In this document: positions 44,755 to 52,807 of the stretch, in pieces
Layout of the letters: each line of letters begins with the position of its first letter
How positions within the stretch are numbered: position 1 is the first letter of the stretch
DNA from: Perlabentimonas sp046542995
GTDB taxonomy: Bacteria; Bacteroidota; Bacteroidia; Bacteroidales; Tenuifilaceae
Assembly (NCBI GenBank): GCA_046542995.1
Contig: JBKHAH010000004.1
Coordinates: 1 to 64,000 of the forward strand
DNA length: 64,000 nt
Reading direction: 5' to 3'
Made by a program: the position numbers and the translations under genes
The notes under the pieces: generated by a model
Told to the model about the DNA's origin: nothing
Databases searched by the model: none
The model's input: the letters and a program-made list of their open reading frames with translations, nothing else

Positions 44755-45945
44755 ATGAATATCCATGAATATCAGGCTAAAGAATTATTAGGTAGAGCTG
44801 GAGTGGCTGTTCCAGCCAGTAAAATTGCTTTTACAAATGAAGAGGCAGTTACTGTTGCTAAAGAGATTATGAGTTCAACAGGAACAAATGCCATTGCTGT
44901 TAAAGCTCAGATTCACGCCGGAGGAAGAGGGAAAGGTGGTGGGGTTAAAATAGCAAAGAACATAGATGAAGTTAGAAGTTATGCTTCTTCAATATTGGGC
45001 ATGAACCTTGTTACCCATCAAACAGGCCCTGAAGGAAAGCTGGTTCGGAAAATCCTGATTGAACAGGGGATATATTACCCTGGCCCATCTAAAGTTCAGG
45101 AATTCTATATGAGTATCCTCCTAAATAGAGCAACAGGGCGAAACATGGTATTGTACTCAACGGAGGGCGGAATGGACATTGAGGCGGTGGCAGCAAAAAC
45201 TCCTCACTTAATTTTCAAGGAAGAGATACACCCAATGGGTATTCAGCCGTATCAGGCACGTAAAATTGCTTTTAACCTTGGCCTGTCGGGTAAAGCGTTC
45301 TCGCAAATGGTTAAGTTTGTGGTGGCACTCTACAATGCATATATTGAGTACGATGCCACTTTGTTTGAGATAAACCCCGTTTTTAAAACCTCCGATGATT
45401 TAATATTTGCTGCCGATGCAAAAGTGAACCTTGATGATAATGCGCTATACAGGCATCCTGATTTGGTTAAGTTAAGAGATTTGAACGAGGAGGATCCCAC
45501 TGAAGTTGAAGCTTCCGAATCTAATTTAAATTTTATTAAGCTCGATGGCAATGTTGGGTGTATGGTTAATGGGGCCGGATTAGCAATGGCTACAATGGAT
45601 ATTATTAAACTCTCCGGTGGCGATCCTGCCAACTTCTTGGATGTTGGGGGAGGCGCAAACGCAAAAACTGTTGCCGCTGGGTTTAGGATAATCCTTAAGG
45701 ATCCGGCTGTTAAAGCAATTCTAATTAATATTTTTGGGGGTATTGTGAGATGCGATAGGGTTGCTCAGGGAGTTGTTGATGCTTACAAGGAGATAGGGAA
45801 TATATCTGTTCCTGTTATTGTTAGGTTGCAAGGAACTAATGCTGAGGAGGCAAAGGAACTGATTGATACCAGTGGGCTTAAGGTTTACTCTGCAATATCG
45901 CTTCAGGAAGCAGCTGATTTAGTTAGCAAAGTGGTTAAAAGTTAG
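44755..45945 (+). CDS. sucC: Succinate-CoA ligase, beta subunit
   Basis: 396 residues from ATG at 44755 (MNIHEYQAKELLG, the family's standard start; an upstream in-frame TTG would add nine residues). ATP-grasp domain with QIHAGGRGKGGGVKIAKN and a nucleotide-binding region, then the CoA-ligase domain with FLDVGGGANAKTV and NIFGGIVRCD. It works in the TCA cycle with the alpha subunit, converting succinyl-CoA to succinate with nucleotide synthesis. The alpha gene sucD is not adjacent, as is common in Bacteroidota. Confidence 0.95.
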   Translation: MNIHEYQAKELLGRAGVAVPASKIAFTNEEAVTVAKEIMSSTGTNAIAVKAQIHAGGRGKGGGVKIAKNIDEVRSYASSILGMNLVTHQTGPEGKLVRKILIEQGIYYPGPSKVQEFYMSILLNRATGRNMVLYSTEGGMDIEAVAAKTPHLIFKEEIHPMGIQPYQARKIAFNLGLSGKAFSQMVKFVVALYNAYIEYDATLFEINPVFKTSDDLIFAADAKVNLDDNALYRHPDLVKLRDLNEEDPTEVEASESNLNFIKLDGNVGCMVNGAGLAMATMDIIKLSGGDPANFLDVGGGANAKTVAAGFRIILKDPAVKAILINIFGGIVRCDRVAQGVVDAYKEIGNISVPVIVRLQGTNAEEAKELIDTSGLKVYSAISLQEAADLVSKVVKS

Positions 45946-45986
45946 AGTGTTTTTTATTTACTTGCAGTAAACTGCAATAAGCATTA

Positions 45987-46021
45987 AAAAACCGAGCGAA
46001 ATAATTCCGCTCGGCTTTTGT
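45987..46021. terminator. Bidirectional terminator between sucC and arginine deiminase
   Basis: CCGAGCG pairs with CGCTCGG (with AAAA before and TTTT after) around a loop rich in A and T. Both strands carry T-runs, so it likely ends both convergent genes. Confidence 0.8.
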
Positions 46022-46029
46022 TCTTTTGA

Positions 46030-47298
46030 TTACTTCCAAGTTACAGGCTTTCTTCTTACAGGCATGGTCATACATCTGGCGCCACCACCTCCGCGTGGGA
46101 GTTCGCTTCCATCAAGTGTGATTACGTACTTGTTGTAGTTGTTGAGATCTACCTTCCCGTTCACAACCTCTTTTGCTCTTATAATTTCATAACCATGATG
46201 GTTCATTTCATCCATAGTGTATGTGTTACGGGCGTAACCAAGAACTTTACCGGGACCAACAGCAAAAAAGTTAGCACCACTATGCCACTGTTCACGTTCT
46301 TGTGGCCAGCTATCTTTGCTTCCTCCACACTGTATAGGCGTAAGGTTCATGCCAAGGTTTTTTAATGCAACTAAAAGGTTCTCAACGTTCTTTATCTCCT
46401 TAACCTTGCCATTCTCAATGGTTATTTTCACTGTTTGATATTTGTTAGGCCTAAGTATCAATGGCTCAAAAATCATGCAGGAGTCCACGTCAAGCAGAGT
46501 GAAAACCATGTCAAGATGAATGAACGATTCGGGTTTGTATGGTAGCTCCTGAACAATTATATGCCTTTTCTTATTATCGTTTTTTGAGCACAGCCTGTTA
46601 ATGATAAAATCGATGCCCTGCGTTGATGTTCGAGCGCTGTTTCCTATAAGTAAGATATCATCACGGGCAATTAGAACATCCCCGCCTTCAATAGATATTT
46701 CGCCGTTGCAATTAAAGGTAAGCGGATTGGTTGTGTTTGTAGCAAAAGAGTCGGAGTGGCTAAAGATAGCCTCCATGATAATGGTTTCCCTGTCGCGAAC
46801 TTTGCTCGCCATCTTACCAATTAATACTTCATCAAATATTGAGATTGAAGCATCGCGAGTGAAATAAAAGTTGTACAGTGGGGGGAGGGCATACCTCTCG
46901 TTGCTTAAAAAGCTGGTTAATGTGTTACGGGTTATAGGCAGCCCCTCAATAAGGATTTTTGCAAGTTGCTTAGAAGGTGTGCTGGAAAGCTCATCACGCA
47001 GATGCATTACACCTTCGTGTTTGCAAATGGTTTCTATCAGCTCATCGCGAGCAGCAGGTTTTCTTACTACTTCGTATAGGAGCTCGCTTACTTGGTATGT
47101 TCGCGTTATTTTTGAGAGAACCCCGCTTAGCTGGCTATACTCTTTGCGTGCTACCTCAAGGTTTAAAATGTCGCTATATAGTGCCCGGTGGGCATCCATC
47201 GGGGTCATGTTTTCTACCTCGGCTCCAGGTGTATGTAATATTACTCCTTCAAGCTCTCCAATTTCGGAGTTAACATTTACATTTAGTTTATTGCTCAT
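46030..47298 (-). CDS. arcA: Arginine deiminase
   Basis: 422 residues. All active-site blocks are visible: SIEGGDVLIARDDILLIGNS, a FIHLDMVFTLLD segment with the catalytic His, GGSKDSWPQEREQW, and GGGGARCMT with the nucleophile Cys409. It converts arginine to citrulline and ammonia. No ornithine transcarbamylase or carbamate kinase gene is adjacent, so it may serve acid or nitrogen metabolism or an unlinked pathway. Isolated single gene. Confidence 0.93.
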   Translation of the reverse strand: MSNKLNVNVNSEIGELEGVILHTPGAEVENMTPMDAHRALYSDILNLEVARKEYSQLSGVLSKITRTYQVSELLYEVVRKPAARDELIETICKHEGVMHLRDELSSTPSKQLAKILIEGLPITRNTLTSFLSNERYALPPLYNFYFTRDASISIFDEVLIGKMASKVRDRETIIMEAIFSHSDSFATNTTNPLTFNCNGEISIEGGDVLIARDDILLIGNSARTSTQGIDFIINRLCSKNDNKKRHIIVQELPYKPESFIHLDMVFTLLDVDSCMIFEPLILRPNKYQTVKITIENGKVKEIKNVENLLVALKNLGMNLTPIQCGGSKDSWPQEREQWHSGANFFAVGPGKVLGYARNTYTMDEMNHHGYEIIRAKEVVNGKVDLNNYNKYVITLDGSELPRGGGGARCMTMPVRRKPVTWK

Positions 47299-47548
47299 GA
47301 CTAATAAGTTTTTGTTGGTTACCCGAATAAAAATCAGCGTGCAAAGATAACTCCATGAATGATAACTGAAAACAATTTATTTGCTGTTTAGCGACATGAA
47401 GTTCATGCTTTGCAATGGATGTTGGCATCTTTCATCTGCTAATGCTAGTAATCATGTTTGTTTTTATAAATTGAATAATGGACAATTGGGTGTGCTTAAT
47501 TTACGCAATAAAACTGACAATAATGATTAAACGCATTTGAATATTTCT

Positions 47549-47564
47549 GTTGGCTTTAGCCAAC
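47549..47564. repeat. GTTGGCT palindrome
   Basis: GTTGGCT and AGCCAAC form a perfect 7-base stem with a TT loop. Similar 'ttggctttagccaa' words occur as dispersed hairpins in Bacteroidota genomes; only one copy is seen here. Confidence 0.45.
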
Positions 47565-47800
47565 GTGTTTATAGCACTACAAATGGAGTGAGAATTCTAA
47601 ATCCATAACTCTGCATAAACTGAGTTGCTTAATAAATATTAGTTTCGAATTATCTTAAGAAGTTTAGTGGGGTGATAAAGTTTGTTGGTCAGGTTTATTG
47701 CTATGCTTGTCAAAACACCCTTGTTGAATGCTATTATTTGGCATATATTTGAGGGCGTATGAATGAGCTATAAGCTTATTGATTACCGGTGGTTAAGTTA

Positions 47801-47838
47801 AGTTGTGCGGCACAAACAGCGTTTGTGCCGCACTAACT
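47801..47838. terminator. Long GC-rich hairpin after the YbaN-like gene
   Basis: GTGCGGCACAAAC (47805-47817) pairs perfectly with GTTTGTGCCGCAC (47821-47833) around AGC; flanking AGTT/AACT extend it with a bulge. It starts one base past the stop of the minus-strand gene. It lacks a T-run, so it may be an RNA-stabilising hairpin or a palindromic repeat rather than a terminator. Confidence 0.55.
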
Positions 47839-48276
47839 TTATGGGGTTATTTCATCGGAGTTATTGGTCGTTGTCTTGTTTTTGGGCATGGTTCTTAAGC
47901 TTAGTACGTGAATGGAAACACCAATGGCGACCAATAGGAGGAGTAGCTGTACCCAAATGAGTTCTTTCATAAAATAAGCGCTTATACAAATAGTTGCCCA
48001 TAGAATTATTAGGGTGCTTACTTTTACGCTTTTACTTATTGATCTGTGGTGAATGTAATTTCGAATATACGAACCAAATACCCTGTGGGTCAGGAGCCAA
48101 CGGTAAAGCCGTTGCGAACTTCTTAAAAACAGATATGCGGCAAGCAGAAGAAAAGGCGTTGTGGGTAGCAAAGGAAGTGCAATTCCTATTATACCAAGCG
48201 TAACGGAAACTACCCCTCCAGTAACCATTAAAAATCGAACAATTGGTTTTAAAGGCTTTTGCTCTTTGTGAAGCAT
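47839..48276 (-). CDS. YbaN family (DUF454) small membrane protein
   Basis: 145 residues with an N-terminal pair of membrane helices around GIIGIALPLLPTTPFLLLAAYLF-type text (the LPLLPTTPF core is the DUF454 signature at about 30-38), then FLRSSQRLYRWLLTHRVFGSYI and two more helices near 85-125. YbaN-like proteins are inner-membrane proteins of unknown role, sometimes next to heme or iron genes. Here it follows two CDGSH iron-sulfur genes on the same strand, 17 bases from the nearest. Confidence 0.88.
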   Translation of the reverse strand: MLHKEQKPLKPIVRFLMVTGGVVSVTLGIIGIALPLLPTTPFLLLAAYLFLRSSQRLYRWLLTHRVFGSYIRNYIHHRSISKSVKVSTLIILWATICISAYFMKELIWVQLLLLLVAIGVSIHVLSLRTMPKNKTTTNNSDEITP

Positions 48277-48293
48277 TACGTTGTTAGAAAAAA

Positions 48294-48500
48294 TTATAAT
48301 GTTGAACTTTTACTATTATGTGAGCCATCACAAAACGGCTTGTTGCTTGATTGCCCACAGGCACACAAATAAACCTCATTAACACTCTCAGGTGTAATTG
48401 GATTACCATCTGCTCCAACAAGGTCGAAAGGGGCTGTTACTTTAATTGGTCCGTTCTTGTTTATTATAACCTCGGGTCTCTTCTTAATTTTATTATCCAT
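48294..48500 (-). CDS. CDGSH iron-sulfur domain protein (short)
   Basis: 68 residues with the CDGSH motif YLCACGQSSNKPFCDGSH (three Cys and one His) that binds a redox-active 2Fe-2S cluster. The N-terminal part is a small beta domain starting PEVIINKNGPIKV. Its start is 3 bases after the stop of the second CDGSH protein upstream, so they are co-transcribed. Function of stand-alone bacterial CDGSH proteins is open; Fe-S or electron transfer roles are proposed. Confidence 0.9.
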   Translation of the reverse strand: MDNKIKKRPEVIINKNGPIKVTAPFDLVGADGNPITPESVNEVYLCACGQSSNKPFCDGSHNSKSSTL

Positions 48501-48503
48501 GTC

Positions 48504-48992
48504 TTATTCTGGGTCTTTAAATCCTACTTTAAAATGATTTCCATCGCAAAAAGGCATGTTGTTTGATTGTCCACACCGACACAGCGATACCATTTGCATT
48601 GATTTTAGCTCGTTCCCATCCTCGCCAATCATCCTAAATTTTCCTGAAAGAAGTATTGGCCCATTTCGCATTACTTGAATTTTAACGGGCTTGGTTTCAC
48701 TTGCACTGGCGTTGATAATTTTATCCTCATCCTCTTTCACGGCTTTTGGAGATGTTTCCAGCTTGTTTTTCTCCGGATCTAACCATCTAAAGGTCAGAGC
48801 ATTGGTAGGACACTGGTTTACAATATCTATTATATCTTCAGTAGGAGCGCCCTGCATGTTAACCCATGGACGATTCCTAGGATTAAAAACTGAAAGTAGC
48901 TTGGTGTAGCAGGTTGTGGCATGAATACATTCACCAGGTTTCCAAAATACAGTTATATCATCGTTGGAGTAGCTCCTGTTGTTTTTTTCCAT
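48504..48992 (-). CDS. YjdI-CDGSH fusion iron-sulfur protein
   Basis: 162 residues with two domains. Residues about 8-72 are a YjdI-type (4Fe-4S mono-cluster) domain: CIHATTCYTKL, ending NQCPTNALTF. Residues about 102-160 are a CDGSH domain, with SLCRCGQSNNMPFCDGNH (His replaces the usual final Ser-His order as GNH, ligands retained). Such YjdI-CDGSH fusions are known. First gene of the three-gene minus-strand unit. Confidence 0.88.
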   Translation of the reverse strand: MEKNNRSYSNDDITVFWKPGECIHATTCYTKLLSVFNPRNRPWVNMQGAPTEDIIDIVNQCPTNALTFRWLDPEKNKLETSPKAVKEDEDKIINASASETKPVKIQVMRNGPILLSGKFRMIGEDGNELKSMQMVSLCRCGQSNNMPFCDGNHFKVGFKDPE

Positions 48993-49050
48993 TGGACTGT
49001 AACGTTTTTAGTTTCTTAAACAAAAGCAACGGATAACACCATGCTTTTGT

Positions 49051-49587
49051 TTAGTTATAACTTGATATATCGTTTTTAATCACTATGCAGCTGGCAATAA
49101 TATCGTGAAGCGCCTGCTTTCTCTCGGTAAATCCTGCCATTACGTATCCTATAAGAAAGGTTAGATTGGTAATTATTCTGGCAAAATATCTACCTGTAGC
49201 TCTGGCAAATGTCACTCTTTCGCCATTAAGCGCTGTAACTTTAATTCCAATTGCAAGCTTGCCAAGAGTTGCATTGTATTTGGATGACTCCATAAGAGCG
49301 TAGTATAACCATCCAGCAGCAAGATTCAGTAACCCGATTAACAGGAAGAGGCCAACTATTATTCCAACTTTAAGAAGATTCCCTTCGGCCATAAAGGATT
49401 CGAAAGAATTGAAATTGCTGGTATCCTCAATTTTTAATGCTAAGGTAACAACAAAAAATATTGTAGGAATAAAAAGTATTAGGCTGAATATATGAAGAAT
49501 GATGCGGTCAATGATGAATGCAGCAAATCGTAACCAAAATCCTGCATATTCAATTTTTTCCTGCTGAGAGCTTTCAATAAGTTCCAT
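49051..49587 (-). CDS. RDD family membrane protein
   Basis: 178 residues from ATG at 49587 (MELIESSQQEKIEYAGFWLR); an earlier in-frame start at 49638 adds 17 non-conserved residues. Two long N-terminal membrane helices begin after RFAAFIID, the RDD signature, with a third near 95-120 and a fourth near 150. RDD proteins are integral membrane proteins, some linked to ion exchange; no specific function can be given. It lies 58 bases after the CDGSH unit's first gene start on the same strand, so it could head that transcript. Confidence 0.85.
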   Translation of the reverse strand: MELIESSQQEKIEYAGFWLRFAAFIIDRIILHIFSLILFIPTIFFVVTLALKIEDTSNFNSFESFMAEGNLLKVGIIVGLFLLIGLLNLAAGWLYYALMESSKYNATLGKLAIGIKVTALNGERVTFARATGRYFARIITNLTFLIGYVMAGFTERKQALHDIIASCIVIKNDISSYN

Positions 49588-49740
49588 GATTAGTTCAATT
49601 AGTAAATAATTGTGAAAATTCCTTAAAAAAATTGACATTTCGAAATTTTTTTGGCATTTTTTCTGTAATATGATTTAACAGATTGGTAAAAACAAAAAAT
49701 TATTAATACCGTTAAAGAGGTTAAGAAGCAAAGTGTAGTT

Positions 49741-50352
49741 ATGAGAATGGCTTTAAAATTATTGTTAGTTACTGTCTTTTTGCTTGCAATTAGCAGCAGT
49801 TATCATCTGTATGGGCAAATCCCCAGAACTATTGATGGTAAGCAGATGCTGCCTATTAGGGTGGTTAATGGCGATACGCTTCCAAATATTAACTTGAGGC
49901 AGGTGGTGGTATTTCCTGACAGGAAATTCTCTAATAAAAGAGATTATAGGCGATACCGTAGATTGATAAGGAATCTTAAGGTGGTTTACCCATACGTTCA
50001 GGTTGCAAAGTATAAAATTTCGGAGATGGACGCTCATTATCGAACGCTTGACTCCGATGCTGCCAAAAGAGCATACGTAAAACAGGTTGAAAAGGAGTTG
50101 CGTGAAGAATTTGAAGGTCAACTTGTTAAACTCACTTTCTCTCAGGGACGGTTGCTAATCAAGTTAATAGATAGAGAGATTGGGCGAACAAGCTATGCCG
50201 TCATTCGTGACCTAAGAGGAGGCTTTTCAGCAGTTTTCTGGCAAGCAGTGGCTAGGGTTTTCGGTTCAAATTTAAAGGCAGAGTTTGATGCCTACGGTGA
50301 TGATATGCTTTTGAACGAGCTAATAATTCTACATGAGCATGGATTGCTATAA
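49741..50352 (+). CDS. DUF4294 domain protein
   Basis: 203 residues. Signal peptide about 1-25 ending in YGQ. The mature part opens with DGKQMLPIRVVNGDTLP and NLRQVVVFPDRKFSNKRDYRRY, the DUF4294 pattern, then a basic helical region. A Bacteroidota periplasmic protein with unknown function. It faces away from the RDD gene; 154 bases separate the starts. Confidence 0.85.
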   Translation: MRMALKLLLVTVFLLAISSSYHLYGQIPRTIDGKQMLPIRVVNGDTLPNINLRQVVVFPDRKFSNKRDYRRYRRLIRNLKVVYPYVQVAKYKISEMDAHYRTLDSDAAKRAYVKQVEKELREEFEGQLVKLTFSQGRLLIKLIDREIGRTSYAVIRDLRGGFSAVFWQAVARVFGSNLKAEFDAYGDDMLLNELIILHEHGLL

Positions 50353-50386
50353 AAAAAATGACGCCCAGGATTGGGCATCATTTTTA
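50352..50386. terminator. Bidirectional terminator, DUF4294 / elbB
   Basis: AAAATGA-GCCCA pairs with TGGGC-TCATTTTT around GGAT with one mismatch, flanked by an A-run and a T-run, between the convergent genes. Confidence 0.75.
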
Positions 50387-50405
50387 TGCTTTAATTCAAA
50401 TAACC

Positions 50406-51062
50406 CTAAATGTGCTTAGATATCTCCTTGATTATTGCATTCGCTCCATTGGCTATGTCAATTATTGTTGCGTCTAACATATAGCATGGTGTAGTAAATA
50501 TTAGGTTCTCTTTATCGGAAACAACCTCCCCGTGGCTAGTCTTTTCATGTTTTGCTCCCATGCTCTCAATGGCCTTAGCAGTGCCATCGTCCTGCCCAAT
50601 TGTAAGGGTTACATCACCCAGTACTTTTGCTATAATAACGGGTGAAATGCATAGCGCGCCAATGGGTTTTTTGCTGCCATGTGTTTCTTTAACTACTTTT
50701 TCTATCTCAGGATTAACACTGCAATCTGACCCTTCAAAGGCAAAATTGCATAGGTTTTTTGCTACACCAAAACCGCCAGGAAAAATCAACGCATCAAAAT
50801 TGTTGGGTTCGTAATCGCTCAAAGGCTTTATATCACCTCGTGCGATACGGGCTGATTCAACAAGCACGTTGCGCTTTTCGTTCATCTCATCGCCAGTAAT
50901 GTGATTAATTACATGGTGCTGCTCTATGTCGGGAGCAAAAATCTGGTAGGAGTGTCCCTGCGAAGCTATAGCATAAAGCGTCATGGTGGTTTCGTGAATT
51001 TCTGCACCATCAAATACTCCGCAACCTGAAAGTACAACTGCAAATTTTTTCTCTTTACTCAT
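50406..51062 (-). CDS. elbB: ElbB, DJ-1/PfpI-type glyoxalase
   Basis: 218 residues. Class I glutamine amidotransferase-like fold: opening FAVVLSGCGVFDGAEIHE, typical of ElbB, FPGGFGVAKNL, and the nucleophile Cys138 in IGALCISP. In E. coli ElbB was linked to isoprenoid yield and shows glyoxalase activity on glyoxal. Divergent from thpR with 97 bases between starts. Confidence 0.92.
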   Translation of the reverse strand: MSKEKKFAVVLSGCGVFDGAEIHETTMTLYAIASQGHSYQIFAPDIEQHHVINHITGDEMNEKRNVLVESARIARGDIKPLSDYEPNNFDALIFPGGFGVAKNLCNFAFEGSDCSVNPEIEKVVKETHGSKKPIGALCISPVIIAKVLGDVTLTIGQDDGTAKAIESMGAKHEKTSHGEVVSDKENLIFTTPCYMLDATIIDIANGANAIIKEISKHI

Positions 51063-51159
51063 AGGTCAATTATTTTTAGTTATTTTTGGTAAAATAGCTA
51101 TTTTAAATATTCTACGAAAGATTTCCCTTTGTATTAAATGTTAAAAAATATAAATATTT

Positions 51160-51723
51160 ATGAGGTCATTTATAGCATTTGAGGTTAAAACGCAAAGCAA
51201 GCTCAGTAATTTTATAGCCAACCTAAAAGCAACGCTTAGTAATGATAAGGTGAAGTGGGTAAGATTACCTGTACTACATCAAACATTGTTTTTTCTTGGC
51301 GAAGTAACTGAGGAGCAGTTTGAAAGTGTTAAGAATAGCCTTTCGCAATATTTACATGATATCCCTAGTTTTGAAATCAGAATAAAAGGTCTTGGCATTT
51401 TTGGGAATAGTAGGAATCCAAAGGTGATATGGGTTGGAATAGAGGAGTCGGAACCGCTCAATAAGTTACACAGAAGAGTCTGTAATGCAGTTATGCCCCT
51501 GGGGTTTGTCCCTGATAAAAGAGGGTTTAATCCGCATATTACCATTGGCAGGGTTAAGTTTGTTGCAAATTTAGAAAGTTTACGCTCTATTATTTATGAG
51601 AATAAATCGCGTTTTTTCCAAAAGAGTCTTGTAAATAATGTGACCATTTATAAAAGCGACCTTACCCCTCAGGGACCTTTATACACCCCATTGTTTAGCC
51701 AGAAGTTGAAACCACCTATTTAG
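51160..51723 (+). CDS. thpR: RNA 2',3'-cyclic phosphodiesterase (2'-5' RNA ligase family)
   Basis: 187 residues, 2H phosphoesterase. The two HxTx motifs are HQTL (His40) and HITI (His126), spaced as usual. It opens RNA 2',3'-cyclic phosphates. Its 3' end overlaps the convergent LptF/G-type gene by 8 bases. Confidence 0.92.
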   Translation: MRSFIAFEVKTQSKLSNFIANLKATLSNDKVKWVRLPVLHQTLFFLGEVTEEQFESVKNSLSQYLHDIPSFEIRIKGLGIFGNSRNPKVIWVGIEESEPLNKLHRRVCNAVMPLGFVPDKRGFNPHITIGRVKFVANLESLRSIIYENKSRFFQKSLVNNVTIYKSDLTPQGPLYTPLFSQKLKPPI

Positions 51724-52807
51724 GTGCCATTTTGTAGAGTGCCAGCGCAATTATTGCGTACAGGAAGTTTGGTATCCAAACGGCGAGCAGCGGAGGTATT
51801 GCCCCTCCTACCGAAAACATGGTTGCAAAACGCATAAAAAGTATGTAGCTAAAGCTAAGTGCTAACCCTAAGCCTATGTGCAAGCCAATGCCTCCTCTCA
51901 CTTTTCTTGATGATAGTGAAACGCCTATGAGGGTGAGTATGAAAGTTGAGAACGGATATGCTACCCGGCTATACTTTTCAATTAAGTAAAAGTCAACATT
52001 GTCTGCCCCCTGTAATTTCTGCTCATCAATAAAGTCGTTGAGTTCAAACATATTCATTGTTTCAACAACATTTAGACGGCGTGAAAAGTCGGAGGGCTCA
52101 AGGAAAATTACAGTGTCAATCTTTTCACCGAATTCAATTTCCTCCCCCTTGTCAGTAAAGGTTCGTATGTGGTAGTTATGGGCAACCCATTTGTTGGAGG
52201 TTGTGTCCCATTTTACCATGTCGGATATAAGTTTTGATTTTAGCTCACCATCAACAAAATGCTCCATGCTAAACCTATTCCCCATGTTGTTATGGGTGTT
52301 ATACGATTGCATGTAAATGAAAATGCCGGGGCGTACCTGCCTATGAATATTTCGGTCGGTGTTTCTCAAAGGGTTTTTAACATACGTGTTCTCAAAATCG
52401 AGGCGCGTTTCGTTGGCTGGAGGTATTATAAAGCTGGTTAGGAGGAATGAGAAGATGGATATGATTAAAGCTGAGATGAAATAGGGGAACATTATTCTTT
52501 TAAAGCTAACACCGCTACTCAGAATTGCAATAATCTCCGTATTGTATGCCATTTTTGATGTAAAGAATATAACGGCAATAAATGTGAACAACGAGCTGAA
52601 AAGATTAGCAAAGTATGGTATAAAATTCAAGTAGTAATCAAATACTATTGCTTTAAGCGGTGCGTCTTTCCCTACAAAGTCGTCCATCTTTTCTGCTACA
52701 TCAAACACTACAGCAATACCAACAATGAGTAAAATGGCGTAAAAATACGTGCCAATAAACTTACGTATGATATAAATATCAATTATTTTAAGGCCTAACT
52801 TTCTCAT
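51716..52807 (-). CDS. LptF/LptG family lipopolysaccharide export permease
   Basis: 363 residues, YjgP/YjgQ family. Membrane helices at about 15-38, 55-80 and 100-125, a periplasmic domain about 130-270, then three more helices to the end (LPFSTFILTLIGVSLSSRKVRGG-type text around 285). It is a half of the LptB2FG complex that extracts LPS from the inner membrane. Its start overlaps the tgt stop (ATGA), so the two are translated together. F versus G cannot be assigned safely; the second half and lptB are elsewhere. Confidence 0.9.
   Translation of the reverse strand: MRKLGLKIIDIYIIRKFIGTYFYAILLIVGIAVVFDVAEKMDDFVGKDAPLKAIVFDYYLNFIPYFANLFSSLFTFIAVIFFTSKMAYNTEIIAILSSGVSFKRIMFPYFISALIISIFSFLLTSFIIPPANETRLDFENTYVKNPLRNTDRNIHRQVRPGIFIYMQSYNTHNNMGNRFSMEHFVDGELKSKLISDMVKWDTTSNKWVAHNYHIRTFTDKGEEIEFGEKIDTVIFLEPSDFSRRLNVVETMNMFELNDFIDEQKLQGADNVDFYLIEKYSRVAYPFSTFILTLIGVSLSSRKVRGGIGLHIGLGLALSFSYILFMRFATMFSVGGAIPPLLAVWIPNFLYAIIALALYKMAPK

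Larger units (their letters stand above)
47299..47838. other. Long intergenic region with two hairpins
   Basis: 540 bases between the divergent arginine deiminase promoter side and the end of the YbaN-like gene. No credible coding frame was found. It contains a palindrome GTTGGCTTTAGCCAAC at 47549-47564 and a strong hairpin at 47801-47838. The rest is AT-rich and featureless to me. Confidence 0.5.

Noticed and set aside
46871..47350. 159-codon open frame opposite arginine deiminase
   Set aside because: The minus-strand enzyme has all catalytic motifs; the other strand has none.
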